From: Croceibacterium mercuriale
Lineage (GTDB): Bacteria; Pseudomonadota; Alphaproteobacteria; Sphingomonadales; Sphingomonadaceae
Direction of reading: 5' to 3'
Assembly: GCF_000802385.1 (NCBI RefSeq)
Contig: NZ_JTDN01000001.1
Coordinates: 1,805,501-1,869,500, forward strand
Length of the DNA stretch: 64,000 nt
The translations under genes and the position numbers were made by a program. The notes below the pieces were generated by a model. That model was not told where the DNA came from and did not search any database. It worked only from the letters and a program-made list of their open reading frames with translations. Positions 27,254-36,581 of the stretch are shown here, in pieces (position 1 is the first letter of the stretch; each line of letters opens with the position of its first letter).

Positions 27254-27300
27254 TTGCAAGGTAATGGCAAGGAGCTATTGCCGCTGCAAATCACTTGCAA
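27254..27300 (+). promoter_or_regulatory. Nested palindromes before entC, candidate iron-responsive operator
   Basis: Three dyads overlap: TGCAA-N5-TTGCA (27285-27299), GGCAA-N7-TTGCC (27266-27282), and an outer TTGCAAG/CTTGCAA pair (27254-27260 and 27294-27300). TGCAA-rich dyads resemble Fur-type sites of alphaproteobacteria, and the genes behind make a catechol siderophore precursor. Regulator identity is inference. Confidence 0.5.
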
Positions 27301-27314
27301 GTGGCGAGGTTCAC

Positions 27315-28438
<1,124 letters not shown>

Positions 28439-28442
<4 letters not shown>

Positions 28443-29083
28443 GCGACACACCCCGCCGCCTGCCCGGCATCGCGCCCTATGCCCTGCCCCTGCCCGCCGA
28501 GTGGCCGGCCTCCCGCGCCGACTGGGTGCTGGAGCGGGATCGGGCCGCGCTGCTGGTGCATGACATGCAGCATTATTTCGTCGACGCCTTCCAGGCCGCG
28601 CCGGTGCCGGACCTGGTGCAGCATATCGGCACGCTGCTGGCGGCTGCGAGAGGGGCTGGGGTGCCGGTGTTCTATACCGCGCAGCAGGGCGACCAGCTGC
28701 CGGCGGATCGCGGGCGGCAGGCGGACCTGTGGGGGCCGGGCATGCGCCAGGTGGCGGAACATCAGCCGATCGTCCCCGCCCTTGCCCCTGCCACCGACGA
28801 CATCGTGCTGGTCAAGCACCGCTACAGCGCGTTCCAGCGCAGCAACCTCGAGGTGCTGCTGCGGGCGCGCGGGCGGGACCAGCTGATCGTGTGCGGCATC
28901 TATGCCCATATCGGCTGCCTGTTCACCGCGGCGGAGGCGTTCCAGCTGGACCTGCAGCCTTTCATGGTGGGCGACGCGCTGGGCGACTTCTCCCGCGAGT
29001 GGCACGATGCCGCGCTGGCGCAGGCGGCCGATTGCTGCGCCCGGGTGGTCGCCACGACCGACGTGCTGGAGGCGCTGCAATGA
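28439..29083 (+). CDS. Isochorismatase (isochorismate lyase domain only)
   Basis: Hydrolyses isochorismate to 2,3-dihydro-2,3-dihydroxybenzoate and pyruvate. It has 214 residues with a GTG start overlapping the entC stop. Family features are [13 protein letters not shown] (catalytic Asp), LVKHRYSAF (catalytic Lys) and [13 protein letters not shown], the isochorismatase-type loop with Gly in place of a nucleophilic Cys. Unlike E. coli EntB it has no C-terminal aryl-carrier domain, so any NRPS loading must use a separate carrier, or the product is released free. Confidence 0.88.
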
Positions 29084-29829
29084 GCCGCTCCTTCGGGCTG
29101 GAGGGCCGCATCGCGCTGGTCACCGGCGCGGCGGGCGGGATCGGCGCGGCGGTGGTGCGGCTGCTGCGGGAGGAAGGCGCGCGGGTGATGGCGACCGACC
29201 TTGCCCGGCCCGACGGCGCGGATGCGGCGGTGCTGGACGTGACCGACAGCGGCGCGGTGGATGCGCTGGTGGCCAAGGTCGAGCACGAGTGGGGGCCGGT
29301 CGCGCTGGGGGTGAATGTCGCCGGCGTGCTGTCCACCGCCCCGGTGCTGGACCTCACGGATGACGAATGGCGCCGGACCTTTGCCGTCAACACCGACGGC
29401 GTGTTCCACCTGGGCCGGGCGCTGGGGCGGGTGATGGCGCCTCGTGGCACAGGCAGCATCGTTACCGTCGGCAGCAACGCGGCGGGCATTCCGCGGCAGA
29501 ACATGGCCGCCTATGCCGCGTCCAAGGCGGCGGCGGCGATGTTCACCCGCTGCCTGGGGCTGGAGCTGGCGCCGCACGGCATCCGCTGCAACCATGTGGC
29601 GCCCGGATCGACCCTGACGCCGATGCAGACCGACATGTGGGCGGACGACCAGGGCGCCGCGCGGGTGATCGCGGGCAGCCTGGAGGCGTACAAGACCGGC
29701 ATTCCGCTGGGCAAGCTCGCCACGCCGGAGGACATTGCGGAGACCGTGCTGTTCCTGCTGAGCGACCGCGCCGGCCACATCACCATGGCCGATCTGTATG
29801 TGGATGGCGGGGCGACGCTCAGGGCCTGA
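29080..29829 (+). CDS. entA: 2,3-dihydro-2,3-dihydroxybenzoate dehydrogenase (SDR)
   Basis: A 249-residue short-chain dehydrogenase oxidising the isochorismatase product to 2,3-dihydroxybenzoate with NAD. It has the Rossmann motif [13 protein letters not shown], the catalytic YAASKAA (Tyr-x3-Lys), [17 protein letters not shown], which is characteristic of EntA/DhbA, and [10 protein letters not shown] at the C-terminus. It overlaps the isochorismatase gene by 4 bp and ends the three-gene operon. No entE, entF or transporter follows within the window. Confidence 0.88.
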   Translation: MSRSFGLEGRIALVTGAAGGIGAAVVRLLREEGARVMATDLARPDGADAAVLDVTDSGAVDALVAKVEHEWGPVALGVNVAGVLSTAPVLDLTDDEWRRTFAVNTDGVFHLGRALGRVMAPRGTGSIVTVGSNAAGIPRQNMAAYAASKAAAAMFTRCLGLELAPHGIRCNHVAPGSTLTPMQTDMWADDQGAARVIAGSLEAYKTGIPLGKLATPEDIAETVLFLLSDRAGHITMADLYVDGGATLRA

Positions 29830-29956
29830 GCCTGGGTCGGCGTGCAGGTCCGGAGGGCGCCGGGTGTGCGACCCTGCTCGGCGGTGTGGTGGGTGGCGCG
29901 GTGCGCGCGAACCTGTTCCTGCTGCTGCCGGCCCGCAAGGAGAGCCGCACCCGGCA

Positions 29957-30200
29957 GGGGTGACACAGGTGACGCCCATTCGCGTCGGCTTGCCCGATTT
30001 CGCGTCACGCTGGCGGCATCCGGTGTCACCTTGCCGCCGTCCGGTGTGACCCTGCACGGCGGCGGTGTCACCTTGCCGCCATCCGGCGTGACCCTGCGCA
30101 GCGGCAGCGTCACCTTGCCACATGGCGGTGTCACGCACCGCAGCAGCCGGTGTCGCGTTGCCGATCACCCGTGTAACCTTGCAGCGTGGCGCGCGTCACT
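29957..30200. repeat. Cassette 1: conserved end sequence plus 21-bp tandem repeat
   Basis: The left edge GGGGTGACACAGGT (29957-29970), followed by CGCGTCGGCTTG, is shared with cassette 2. From about 30002 to 30200 run roughly nine units of about 21 bp, each with a GTCAC or GTGAC core and TTGCCGCC-like filler. Neighbouring units often carry the core in opposite orientation. All frames stay open; on the minus strand one frame reads as a heptad (xxQGDxx), like the tail of the cassette 2 protein. The rest of the 335-bp gap after entA (29830-29956) shows nothing I recognise. Confidence 0.75.
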
Positions 30201-30440
30201 GTGGCGCAGGCGCCAGGCGCTCTCCCGCGACAGGCCGAGCACCTGAGCCGCGCTACGCACGCAGCCGCCCTGCGCCAGCAAGGTGATGAACCGCGCCTGC
30301 CGCTCCGCCGTCCACCCGTCGCGCCGGGTGCGGACGGGCACGGGGAGGAAGGGCGGGAGCCTGAGGTAAGGCTGCCAGGGCCTCTGGCCCGGGCGGCTGG
30401 CGGCGCACCGAGGGCGGGCAGTGTTGCGGCGGTTGCTCAT
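30165..30440 (-). CDS. Small helix-turn-helix protein, cassette 1
   Basis: A 91-residue basic protein from the ATG at 30440. The folded part is RDGWTAERQARFITLLAQGG followed by VRSAAQVLGLSRESAWRLR, a helix-turn-helix with Trp-Thr start, resembling the small sphingomonad HTH proteins with WTPxxQxxFxxxLAxxGxVxxAA. It aligns well with the cassette 2 protein. The frame stops 15 residues after the recognition helix, inside the 21-bp repeat; a second frame (ATG at 30168, ATGA overlap) continues with xxQGDxx heptads. That could be a frameshift relative to cassette 2, or a coupled second ORF. DNA-binding role is inferred. Confidence 0.6.
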   Translation of the reverse strand: MSNRRNTARPRCAASRPGQRPWQPYLRLPPFLPVPVRTRRDGWTAERQARFITLLAQGGCVRSAAQVLGLSRESAWRLRHSDARHAARLHG

Positions 30441-30469
30441 CGCCGGAGGCGGTAGGTATGGGAGGGGGG

Positions 30470-30485
30470 TGTAGGAAAGTGGTTT
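30470..30485 (-). promoter_or_regulatory. Shared 16-bp motif, copy 2 (cassette 1)
   Basis: On the minus strand AAACCACTTTCCTACA, 29 bp before the helix-turn-helix start codon. Matches the copies at 21662-21677 and 37661-37676 in 14 of 16 positions. It marks the right edge of the cassette; plus-strand DNA beyond it is AT-richer. Confidence 0.5.
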
Positions 30486-30744
30486 GCGGGTGAGATTGGG
30501 TCGCCTGCATTTAAAGCGAGCTTTGTCGCGGATCTGACAACCGGGCATCGAATTGCAATTAAGACCTTACTAGACCCTTTGCGTAGTGTGAGCATAACGA
30601 AACACGGCTGCCGTTCATCGGGATGATGAGATCGGCGTCATTGTTTGAGAAAGTCCACAAACTTGGCTAGACGAAGAGCGTGTTAACGGGGCAGTGTTTG
30701 TCGCGAGACAGAGGTCCGTTATTGTACCGCGGGAGAGATGTCAT
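30486..30744. other. AT-richer junction between cassette 1 and the FRG gene
   Basis: Base composition drops sharply relative to the neighbourhood. No gene, tRNA or clear inverted repeat is visible. The promoter of the FRG-DUF262 pair must be here. An in-frame GTG at 30694 could extend the FRG protein into this segment. Confidence 0.5.
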
Positions 30745-31569
30745 TTGACCGAGGCACAGGAGCAGAAGGCGGAGGATGGCGTACACCGAACAGTTACGTC
30801 GCTGCGCGAATTTGCGGATGAAGTTAGCATCCTTGCTGCCGAGGGCCGCACCATCTGGTTTCGCGGCGCGCGTGATGTCCGTCACGATCTTAGACCCGGA
30901 CTATTTCGGCATCCCACTTTAACTCAGGCTACAGACTTGATCGACCTAGAGTGGCAGTTGCTCAACGATTACCGGCATCAGGCTCCGCCATTTAAGCCAA
31001 GCATCCCGGCTTCGGATCTCGAACTTTTGTTTGTTATGCAGCACTACAGAGTTCCAACCCGACTTCTGGATTGGACCGAAAATCCTTTTACTGCGCTATT
31101 TTTTGCTACGGAGAATGCGCGCGACGAGGATCCTGGAAGCGAACTCGACGCTGCCGTGTGGGTAATCAACCCTATAGAGTTAAATAGAAAAACGTTTCCT
31201 AATCGGGTTAATGCGGCTCGCGTTCTTGGAGCTTACGCAAAAGATATTCAGGGACTTCTACCAGCGCCCACAGTCGAGGGAATCGAGATTACGACGCCCT
31301 GCGCAATCTACGGAGTTCATAACACCCCCCGCATTGTCGCCCAGCGAGGTTCATTCATACTTTATGGCCGCGACACATCTTCAATGGAGGATCAAGTATC
31401 CCTCAATCTTATGAACGATAATGTGTTGAGAAAAATAGTCGTGACCGGCCCGAGCAAGAGAGAAATCTTCTCCCACCTCTTCAATATGGGCATCTCAGAC
31501 TCGGTCGTGTATCCTGACCTAGACGGTCTTAGCCGAGAGATCCGAAACCGGCGCGGGTTTTTAAAATGA
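30745..31569 (+). CDS. FRG-domain protein of a candidate defence pair
   Basis: The FRG domain is recognisable: TIWFRGARDVRHDLRPGLFR with the name-giving Phe-Arg-Gly at about 39-41, then MQHYRVPTRLLDWTENPFTALFFA (about 98-121, given in part here), a very conserved helix of the family. FRG proteins are common beside restriction and anti-phage genes, but the biochemical activity is not settled. I choose a TTG at 30745, preceded by GGGAGAGA, giving 274 residues; a GTG at 30694 is also possible. Codon use is AT-rich and unlike flanking genes, which suggests transfer. Its stop overlaps the DUF262 start (ATGA), so the products are made together. Confidence 0.8.
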   Translation: MTEAQEQKAEDGVHRTVTSLREFADEVSILAAEGRTIWFRGARDVRHDLRPGLFRHPTLTQATDLIDLEWQLLNDYRHQAPPFKPSIPASDLELLFVMQHYRVPTRLLDWTENPFTALFFATENARDEDPGSELDAAVWVINPIELNRKTFPNRVNAARVLGAYAKDIQGLLPAPTVEGIEITTPCAIYGVHNTPRIVAQRGSFILYGRDTSSMEDQVSLNLMNDNVLRKIVVTGPSKREIFSHLFNMGISDSVVYPDLDGLSREIRNRRGFLK

Positions 31570-32708
31570 GCATGATTGTTCGGGAGATCGAACCCCGAAG
31601 CCTTAGAGACTGGTGGTTTGAGGAGCGGAGCATCGACTTCGCGCCAGTCTACCAGCGTAAGGGTTCTATCTGGGGGGTAGCAACTCAACAACGCTTGATC
31701 GATACCGTGCTAAACGGTTTTGATATACCTAAGGTTTATCTGGCCGACTTCACGCGGAGTGAACGCACGCTTGATATGAAAGGGCTTCCGTATGCTGTCA
31801 TCGACGGAAAGCAGCGTTTACAAGCGCTTTTTGCGTTCTTTTCAGGGCGACTAACACTTTCGCGACAGTTTGTCCTCTTTGACCAACCGGCCCGCAATCT
31901 TGGTGGCCTAGACTATAGCAAGCTCGTGCGGGACCATCCGGATATAGCAGAGCGCTTTGCCAATTTTCGCCTAACTGTAATGGGAGTTGTCACTTCTGAC
32001 GAAAAAAACATCAACGAACTATTCCTCCGGCTAAACACAAGCAGCCCGCTCACCGGCGCTGAAAAGCGCAATGCCATGCTAGGTACGGTACCTGACCTTA
32101 TCCGACGGCTAGTGGAACACTCATTCTTCCGCGAGAAAGTACGGTTTACTACGCTTCGTGGACAGGACGCCAACGCTGCTGCTAAACTTTTGCTTCTGGA
32201 ACACGCCGGAGGTGCATTCGATACAAAAAAGACTCAGCTTGACCGACTTGTGGCTGACCCGGCGCGCATGCGCGCGACCGCTAAAAGCCGAGCCGAAGAG
32301 GTGGATCTCGCGATCGGCGGATTTGTGGAGGCGATCGAGGACACGGAGAATGTAGACATCTCTCACTCGGCAGACCGCGTCGAGCAGGCCTTGGACCGGC
32401 TCGCTCCCTTGTTTCGTTCGAAAGATCCGCTGCTCGCCGCTCAAGCACAAATACCAATTATCTATTTGCTAGCAGGTCAACTCGACCATAAAGAATTGCT
32501 TAGCCTTCGAGCCTTCCTCAGGCGGTTCCAGCGGCTGCGCGAGATCAACCGCCGCCTTTCACCCGAAGACCCTGCCCGTGATCCAGAACTCACGCAGTTC
32601 GAACTGATGAACCGCAGCAGCAACGACCAAGCATCGATTGATGGTCGCTATCGGATAATTTTGCATCGCTTTAAGGCAGAGTTCTACCTCAACCCAATTC
32701 TAGGCTGA
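31566..32708 (+). CDS. DUF262 (GmrS/ParB-like fold) protein of a candidate defence pair
   Basis: A 380-residue protein whose N-terminal domain is DUF262: IDFAPVYQRKGSIWG, then YAVIDGKQRLQAL at about 76-88, the DGxQR motif that in related proteins (GmrSD, SspE, DndB-like fold) binds or hydrolyses nucleotide, then LFLRLNTSSPLTGAEKRNA. There is no DUF1524 HNH nuclease domain at the C-terminus, so it is not a full GmrSD enzyme; the C-terminal half is helical. Low GC and coupling to the FRG gene mark both as one acquired module. The module ends directly at the rpoH terminator. Confidence 0.8.
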   Translation: MSMIVREIEPRSLRDWWFEERSIDFAPVYQRKGSIWGVATQQRLIDTVLNGFDIPKVYLADFTRSERTLDMKGLPYAVIDGKQRLQALFAFFSGRLTLSRQFVLFDQPARNLGGLDYSKLVRDHPDIAERFANFRLTVMGVVTSDEKNINELFLRLNTSSPLTGAEKRNAMLGTVPDLIRRLVEHSFFREKVRFTTLRGQDANAAAKLLLLEHAGGAFDTKKTQLDRLVADPARMRATAKSRAEEVDLAIGGFVEAIEDTENVDISHSADRVEQALDRLAPLFRSKDPLLAAQAQIPIIYLLAGQLDHKELLSLRAFLRRFQRLREINRRLSPEDPARDPELTQFELMNRSSNDQASIDGRYRIILHRFKAEFYLNPILG

Positions 32709-32730
32709 TAGGATCAGCGCCACATCTTAG

Positions 32731-32757
32731 AAAAAGGGCGGCCCTCGCAGGCCGCCC
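32731..32757 (-). terminator. Rho-independent terminator of rpoH
   Basis: On the minus strand GGGCGGCC-TGCGAG-GGCCGCCC (32757-32736) is followed by TTTTTCT (32735-32729). It lies about 30 bp after the rpoH stop and just beyond the end of the DUF262 gene, so it also sets the edge of the acquired segment. Confidence 0.85.
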
Positions 32758-32786
32758 TCTCATAACCTCAGCACTGAAACCAAGCC

Positions 32787-33692
32787 TCAGGCCATCGCGG
32801 GCATCAGCTTCTCGCCGGCGATCCGCTGCATGGCCTTCTGCACCTTCTCGAAGGCGCGCACCTCGATCTGGCGAATGCGTTCGCGGCTGACGTCGTAGAC
32901 CTGGCTCAGCTCCTCCAGGGTCTGCGGATCGTCGGTCAGGCGGCGTTCGGTCAGGATGTGCTTCTCCCGATCGTTCAGCCCGTCCATCGCCTCCACCAGC
33001 ATGGCATGGCGGACGGAGGATTCCTGCGCCTCGGCCACGACGTGGTCCTGCAGCGGGCGGTCGTCGGTCAGCCAGTCCTGCCACTGGCCGCCGCCTTCCT
33101 CATCCGCGCGCATGGAGACGTTCAGCGAGGCATCGCCGCCCATCAGCATGCGGCGGTTCATGTTGATGACCTCCTGCTCCGGCACGCCCAGGTCGGTCGC
33201 GATCTTGGCGACGTCGTCCGGGTGCATGTCGGAATCCTCGTAGGCCTCCAGCTGCTTCTTCATGCGGCGCAGGTTGAAGAACAGCTTCTTCTGCGCGGCG
33301 GTGGTGCCCATCTTGACCAGCGACCAGCTGCGCAGGATGTATTCCTGGATGGACGCCTTGATCCACCACATGGCGTAGGTCGCCAGGCGGAAGCCGCGAT
33401 CGGGCTCGAACTTCTTGACGCCCTGCATCAGACCGACATTGCCTTCGGAGATCAGGTCGCTGACCGGCAGGCCGTAGCCGCGGTAACCCATGGCGATCTT
33501 GGCCACTAGGCGCAGGTGGCTGGTCACCAGTTGCGCGGCGGCCTCCCGATCCTCATGTTCCTGATAGCGCTTGGCGAGCATGTATTCCTGCTCGGGCTTC
33601 AGCACCGGGAATTTCTTGATCTGCGACAGGTAGCGGTTGAGGCTCTGTTCGCCCCCGAGTGCCGGCACTGTCAGCTTGCGTTGCTCGCTCAT
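32787..33692 (-). CDS. rpoH: RNA polymerase sigma-32 factor (heat shock)
   Basis: A 301-residue sigma-70 family factor. Region 2 has VSDLISEGNVGLMQGVKKFE and FRLATYAMWWIKASIQEYIL. The RpoH box, which distinguishes sigma-32 from other sigma factors, is AQKKLFFNLRR (about 133-143). Region 4.2 is YDVSRERIRQIEVRAFEK. It directs heat-shock transcription. It is divergent from nothing close and ends at a strong terminator. Many alphaproteobacteria have two rpoH copies; only one is in this window. The ATG at 33692 follows an AGGAAA site. Confidence 0.95.
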   Translation of the reverse strand: MSEQRKLTVPALGGEQSLNRYLSQIKKFPVLKPEQEYMLAKRYQEHEDREAAAQLVTSHLRLVAKIAMGYRGYGLPVSDLISEGNVGLMQGVKKFEPDRGFRLATYAMWWIKASIQEYILRSWSLVKMGTTAAQKKLFFNLRRMKKQLEAYEDSDMHPDDVAKIATDLGVPEQEVINMNRRMLMGGDASLNVSMRADEEGGGQWQDWLTDDRPLQDHVVAEAQESSVRHAMLVEAMDGLNDREKHILTERRLTDDPQTLEELSQVYDVSRERIRQIEVRAFEKVQKAMQRIAGEKLMPAMA

Positions 33693-33829
33693 GTATCCAG
33701 TTTCCTGTAACCTTTGTCGGCTGTTTGGTTCGCGGACCCCGATCGGGCATCCGGCAGGACCCAGCCACTTATGTCCTCAACGGTCTTATATACCGACCGA
33801 TCCTGAAATCACCCTTCGTTTCGTCGATC

Positions 33830-34774
33830 TTATTGACCGCATTCGTCGATTAGTCGGCGCATGTCGGGCGGCAGCGGGCTGCTGAAATGCAGCGACTCGC
33901 CGCTGACCGGATGGACGAAGCCGAGCTGCTGCGCGTGCAGTGCCTGGCGCGCGAAGCCGAGGCTGCGCAGGATCGGGCGGGTGGTGGCGTTGGCACGTCC
34001 ATATAACGGATCCCCCAATAGCGGATGACCGATTGACAGCAGGTGAACCCGGACCTGGTGGGTGCGACCGGTTTCCAGCCGGCACTCGATCAGGGCGGCG
34101 CCGTGCAGCCGTTCCAGGGTCTTGTAGTGGGTGACGGCGTGTTTGCCGCGCGAGGAATCCTTGGGCAGCACAGCCATCTTCTTGCGGTCGGCATCGGAAC
34201 GACCCAGCCGCGTGACGATCGTGCCGGCGGGCGGCTGCGGGTGGCCGGTGGTGACGGCCAGGTAGGCACGGATGATGGAATGGTCGGCGAACTGGCGGGC
34301 GAGGCCTTCGTGCGCGCGGTCGCTCTTGGCCACGACCAGCAGGCCGGAGGTATCCTTGTCGATCCGGTGGACGATGCCGGGCCGGGCGACGCCGCCGATG
34401 CCCGACAGCTGCCCCGCGCAATGGTGCAGCAGGGCGTTGACCAGCGTGCCGTCCGGATTGCCGGCGGCGGGATGGACGACCATGCCGGCGGGCTTGTCCA
34501 CCACCAGCAGGTCGGCATCCTCGTGCACGATGGTGAGCGGGATGGCCTGCGGGGCGGCGTGCGGGTCGGTGGCCGGGGGCAGGCGGATGGCGAAGGCGGT
34601 GCCGGCGGCGGGTCTGGCGGTGGGCGAGGTAGCGGGTGCGTCGTTCACGGTGATCGCGCCTTCGGCCAGCAGCGCCTTGACCCGTTCGCGCGACAGGCCG
34701 CTCGCCTCCGCCAGCGCCTTGTCCAGCCGCTGGCCGCCCGCCAGCGTGCCGGTGATTGTGTCCGCGTCGTCCAT
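33830..34774 (-). CDS. Large-subunit rRNA pseudouridine synthase, RluD/RluC type
   Basis: A 314-residue RNA-modifying enzyme. It has an S4-like RNA-binding domain (about 16-62, LDKALAEASGLSRERVKALL) and then the RluA-family catalytic domain. The catalytic Asp lies in HRIDKDTSGLLVVAK near residue 139. LVVDKPAGMVVHP and RLETGRTHQVRVHL are further family motifs. The N-terminal S4 domain favours RluD (positions 1911/1915/1917 of 23S rRNA), though RluC cannot be excluded by eye. It is followed upstream by a divergent JAMM protease with an 18-bp gap. Confidence 0.9.
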   Translation of the reverse strand: MDDADTITGTLAGGQRLDKALAEASGLSRERVKALLAEGAITVNDAPATSPTARPAAGTAFAIRLPPATDPHAAPQAIPLTIVHEDADLLVVDKPAGMVVHPAAGNPDGTLVNALLHHCAGQLSGIGGVARPGIVHRIDKDTSGLLVVAKSDRAHEGLARQFADHSIIRAYLAVTTGHPQPPAGTIVTRLGRSDADRKKMAVLPKDSSRGKHAVTHYKTLERLHGAALIECRLETGRTHQVRVHLLSIGHPLLGDPLYGRANATTRPILRSLGFARQALHAQQLGFVHPVSGESLHFSSPLPPDMRRLIDECGQ

Positions 34775-34791
34775 GGCTATGGCTGTGCCGC

Positions 34792-35187
34792 ATGGAATGG
34801 ACGGTCACAAGCGCCGTGCTGGCGATGCTGCGGGCGGAGGCGGCCGCCGCGCATCCGCTGGAATGCTGCGGCCTGCTGCTGGGCCGGGGCGGTGCGATCA
34901 CGCAGGCGGTGCCGGCGGCCAATGTGGCGGCGGAGCCGTGGCACCGGTTCGAGATCGACCCGGCGGCGCTGATTGCCGCGCACCGGGCGGCGCGGGCGGG
35001 CGGGCCGCAGGTGCTGGGTTACTACCACTCGCACCCGGTTGGCGAGGCGCGGCCGTCCGCCACCGACCAGGCGCAGGCGGCGGGAGACGGGCGGGTGTGG
35101 GCGATCGTCGCGGGGTGCGACGTATGCTGGTGGCGGGACGACGAGCCGGGCTTTGCGCCGCTTCCCTGTTCGGTCACGGAAAGCTAA
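34792..35187 (+). CDS. JAMM/MPN-domain metalloprotease-like protein
   Basis: A 131-residue stand-alone Mov34/MPN/PAD-1 domain. The JAMM zinc motif is complete: Glu near 24 in LECCGLLLG, His79 and His81 in YYHSHPVG, then PSATD with Asp near 92. Bacterial single-domain JAMM proteins act on sulfur-carrier proteins, conjugates or siderophore-like thiols; the substrate here is unknown. The ATG at 34792 starts right after the rluD promoter region. The ChpT-like gene follows after 8 bp. Confidence 0.85.
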   Translation: MEWTVTSAVLAMLRAEAAAAHPLECCGLLLGRGGAITQAVPAANVAAEPWHRFEIDPAALIAAHRAARAGGPQVLGYYHSHPVGEARPSATDQAQAAGDGRVWAIVAGCDVCWWRDDEPGFAPLPCSVTES

Positions 35188-35195
35188 GGGCGGCA

Positions 35196-35870
35196 ATGAT
35201 GAACGCCCAACCCGATCTCGCCGCCCTGCTCTGCTCCCGCCTGTGTCACGATCTTGTCAGCCCGGTCGCCGCCTTCGGCAACGGGCTGGAGCTGCTGGAA
35301 CACGAGAACGACCCGGCCATGCGCGACAGCTGCACGCAGCTGCTGGCGCAGAGTGCGCGGGTGGCGGCGGACAAGCTGACCTTCTTCCGCTACGCCTTCG
35401 GCGCGGCCGGCTCCAGCGTGCAGGAGATGCCGGTGGCCGAGATGCGGGAGCTGATCACCGCGCTGGCCGCCAGCGGGCGCGACGTGGCGCTGGACTGGGG
35501 CATCGCGGCGGAGACGCTGCCGGGCCCGGCGGCCAAGCTGCTGCTGAACATGGCGGCGATCGGCCTGGACACGCTGGTGCGTGGCGGGGTGCTGGCCATC
35601 GCGGCGGAGCGGCGCGGCAGCGAGGTGGAGATCGCCATCCGGGCGGAAGGCGCGCGCATCGCGATGGACCGCGACATCGGCCGCGCGCTGGACGGCACCC
35701 TGCCCCCGCACCAGCTGTCCGCCCGCACCGCCCCGGCGGCGCTGGTGCGCCAGCTGGCACAGGCGCATGGCGGCACTGTGCAGCAGGCGCAGGGCGATGG
35801 CGTGCTGGTGATGGGCGCCACCATCGGTGCGTCGACCGAGGTACCGGCGGACGACTGGGCCGATGACTGA
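35196..35870 (+). CDS. Histidine phosphotransferase, ChpT-like
   Basis: A 224-residue protein built like a dimeric histidine-kinase core. The phosphoryl-accepting His is near residue 18 in LCSRLCHDLVSPVAAFGNGL, the H-D-L-x-x-P form typical of ChpT. The rest resembles a degenerate kinase ATPase domain without nucleotide motifs. In Caulobacter ChpT carries phosphate from CckA to CtrA and CpdR. Two ATGs (35196, 35199) are in tandem. It overlaps the downstream amidase start by 8 bp (ATGACTGA). Confidence 0.85.
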   Translation: MMNAQPDLAALLCSRLCHDLVSPVAAFGNGLELLEHENDPAMRDSCTQLLAQSARVAADKLTFFRYAFGAAGSSVQEMPVAEMRELITALAASGRDVALDWGIAAETLPGPAAKLLLNMAAIGLDTLVRGGVLAIAAERRGSEVEIAIRAEGARIAMDRDIGRALDGTLPPHQLSARTAPAALVRQLAQAHGGTVQQAQGDGVLVMGATIGASTEVPADDWADD

Positions 35871-36570
35871 GGACGAGCTTGTCCAGCGGGAGATCCCCTC
35901 CCCCAACTGGAACGAGCGCACCGGCGCCATCGCCATGGTGGTGCTGCATTATACCGAGATGCCGTTCGATGCGGCGCTGGCCCGCCTGACCGATCCGGCG
36001 GCCGAGGTCAGCGCGCATTACCTGATCAGCGAGGCGGGCGAGGTCACCCGGCTGGTGGCAGAGGACAAGCGCGCCTGGCATGCCGGGGCCAGCTTCTGGC
36101 GCGGCATCCGCAACGTCAATTCCGCCAGCATCGGGATCGAGCTGGAGCATCCGGGCCATGCCGGCGGGTACCGCCCCTTCGCGCCGGCGCAGATCGACGC
36201 GCTGCTGCCGCTGCTGGCGCGGATCGTGCAGGCGCATGACATTCCGCGCGCCAACGTAGTCGCCCATTCGGACGTCGCCCCCACCCGCAAGATCGATCCG
36301 GGCGAGCTGTTCCCGTGGGACCGGCTGGCCGCCCACCGCCTGTGCCTGCCCCGGCCCGACCGGCTGGACCTGGGCGATCCGTTCGACAATGACGGCGCCT
36401 TCATGCTGGCGCTGGAGCGGTTCGGATACGACATCACCGACAGCCACAAGGTCGTGGAGGCGTTCCAGCGGCGGTGGCGGCCGGAACGGATCGACGGCAT
36501 CGTGGATGGCGAGATCCGCGCGATCCTGTTCCAGCTGCTGGTGGATCGCGACCGGGGCCATACCAGATAG
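35863..36570 (+). CDS. N-acetylmuramoyl-L-alanine amidase (Amidase_2, AmiD/AmpD-like)
   Basis: A 235-residue zinc amidase that cuts the lactyl-amide bond between MurNAc and the stem peptide. Zinc ligands are His near 29 in MVVLHYTEM and the His/Asp of VVAHSDVAPTRKIDPG. NSASIGIELEHPG is a core strand. The C-terminal segment (about 185-235) with FGYDITDSHKVVEAFQRRW resembles a peptidoglycan-binding domain. No signal peptide is visible, so it may be the cytoplasmic recycling (AmpD) type. It is coupled to the ChpT-like gene. Confidence 0.88.
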   Translation: MTEDELVQREIPSPNWNERTGAIAMVVLHYTEMPFDAALARLTDPAAEVSAHYLISEAGEVTRLVAEDKRAWHAGASFWRGIRNVNSASIGIELEHPGHAGGYRPFAPAQIDALLPLLARIVQAHDIPRANVVAHSDVAPTRKIDPGELFPWDRLAAHRLCLPRPDRLDLGDPFDNDGAFMLALERFGYDITDSHKVVEAFQRRWRPERIDGIVDGEIRAILFQLLVDRDRGHTR

Positions 36571-36581
36571 GAGCGCCGGGG

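Noticed and set aside
28900-30168. 422-residue minus-strand frame containing the xxQGDxx heptads
   Set aside because: Beyond the repeat it is antisense to entA and not protein-like; only its first 40-60 residues are of interest.
30002-30200. Repeat array at cassette 1 as CRISPR
   Set aside because: Units are contiguous with a 21-bp period, without unique spacers, and no cas genes are near.
30549-32730. Insertion sequence or integrase at the edges of the AT-rich block
   Set aside because: No transposase, integrase, terminal inverted repeat or target duplication is visible; the block is defined only by base composition and flanks.
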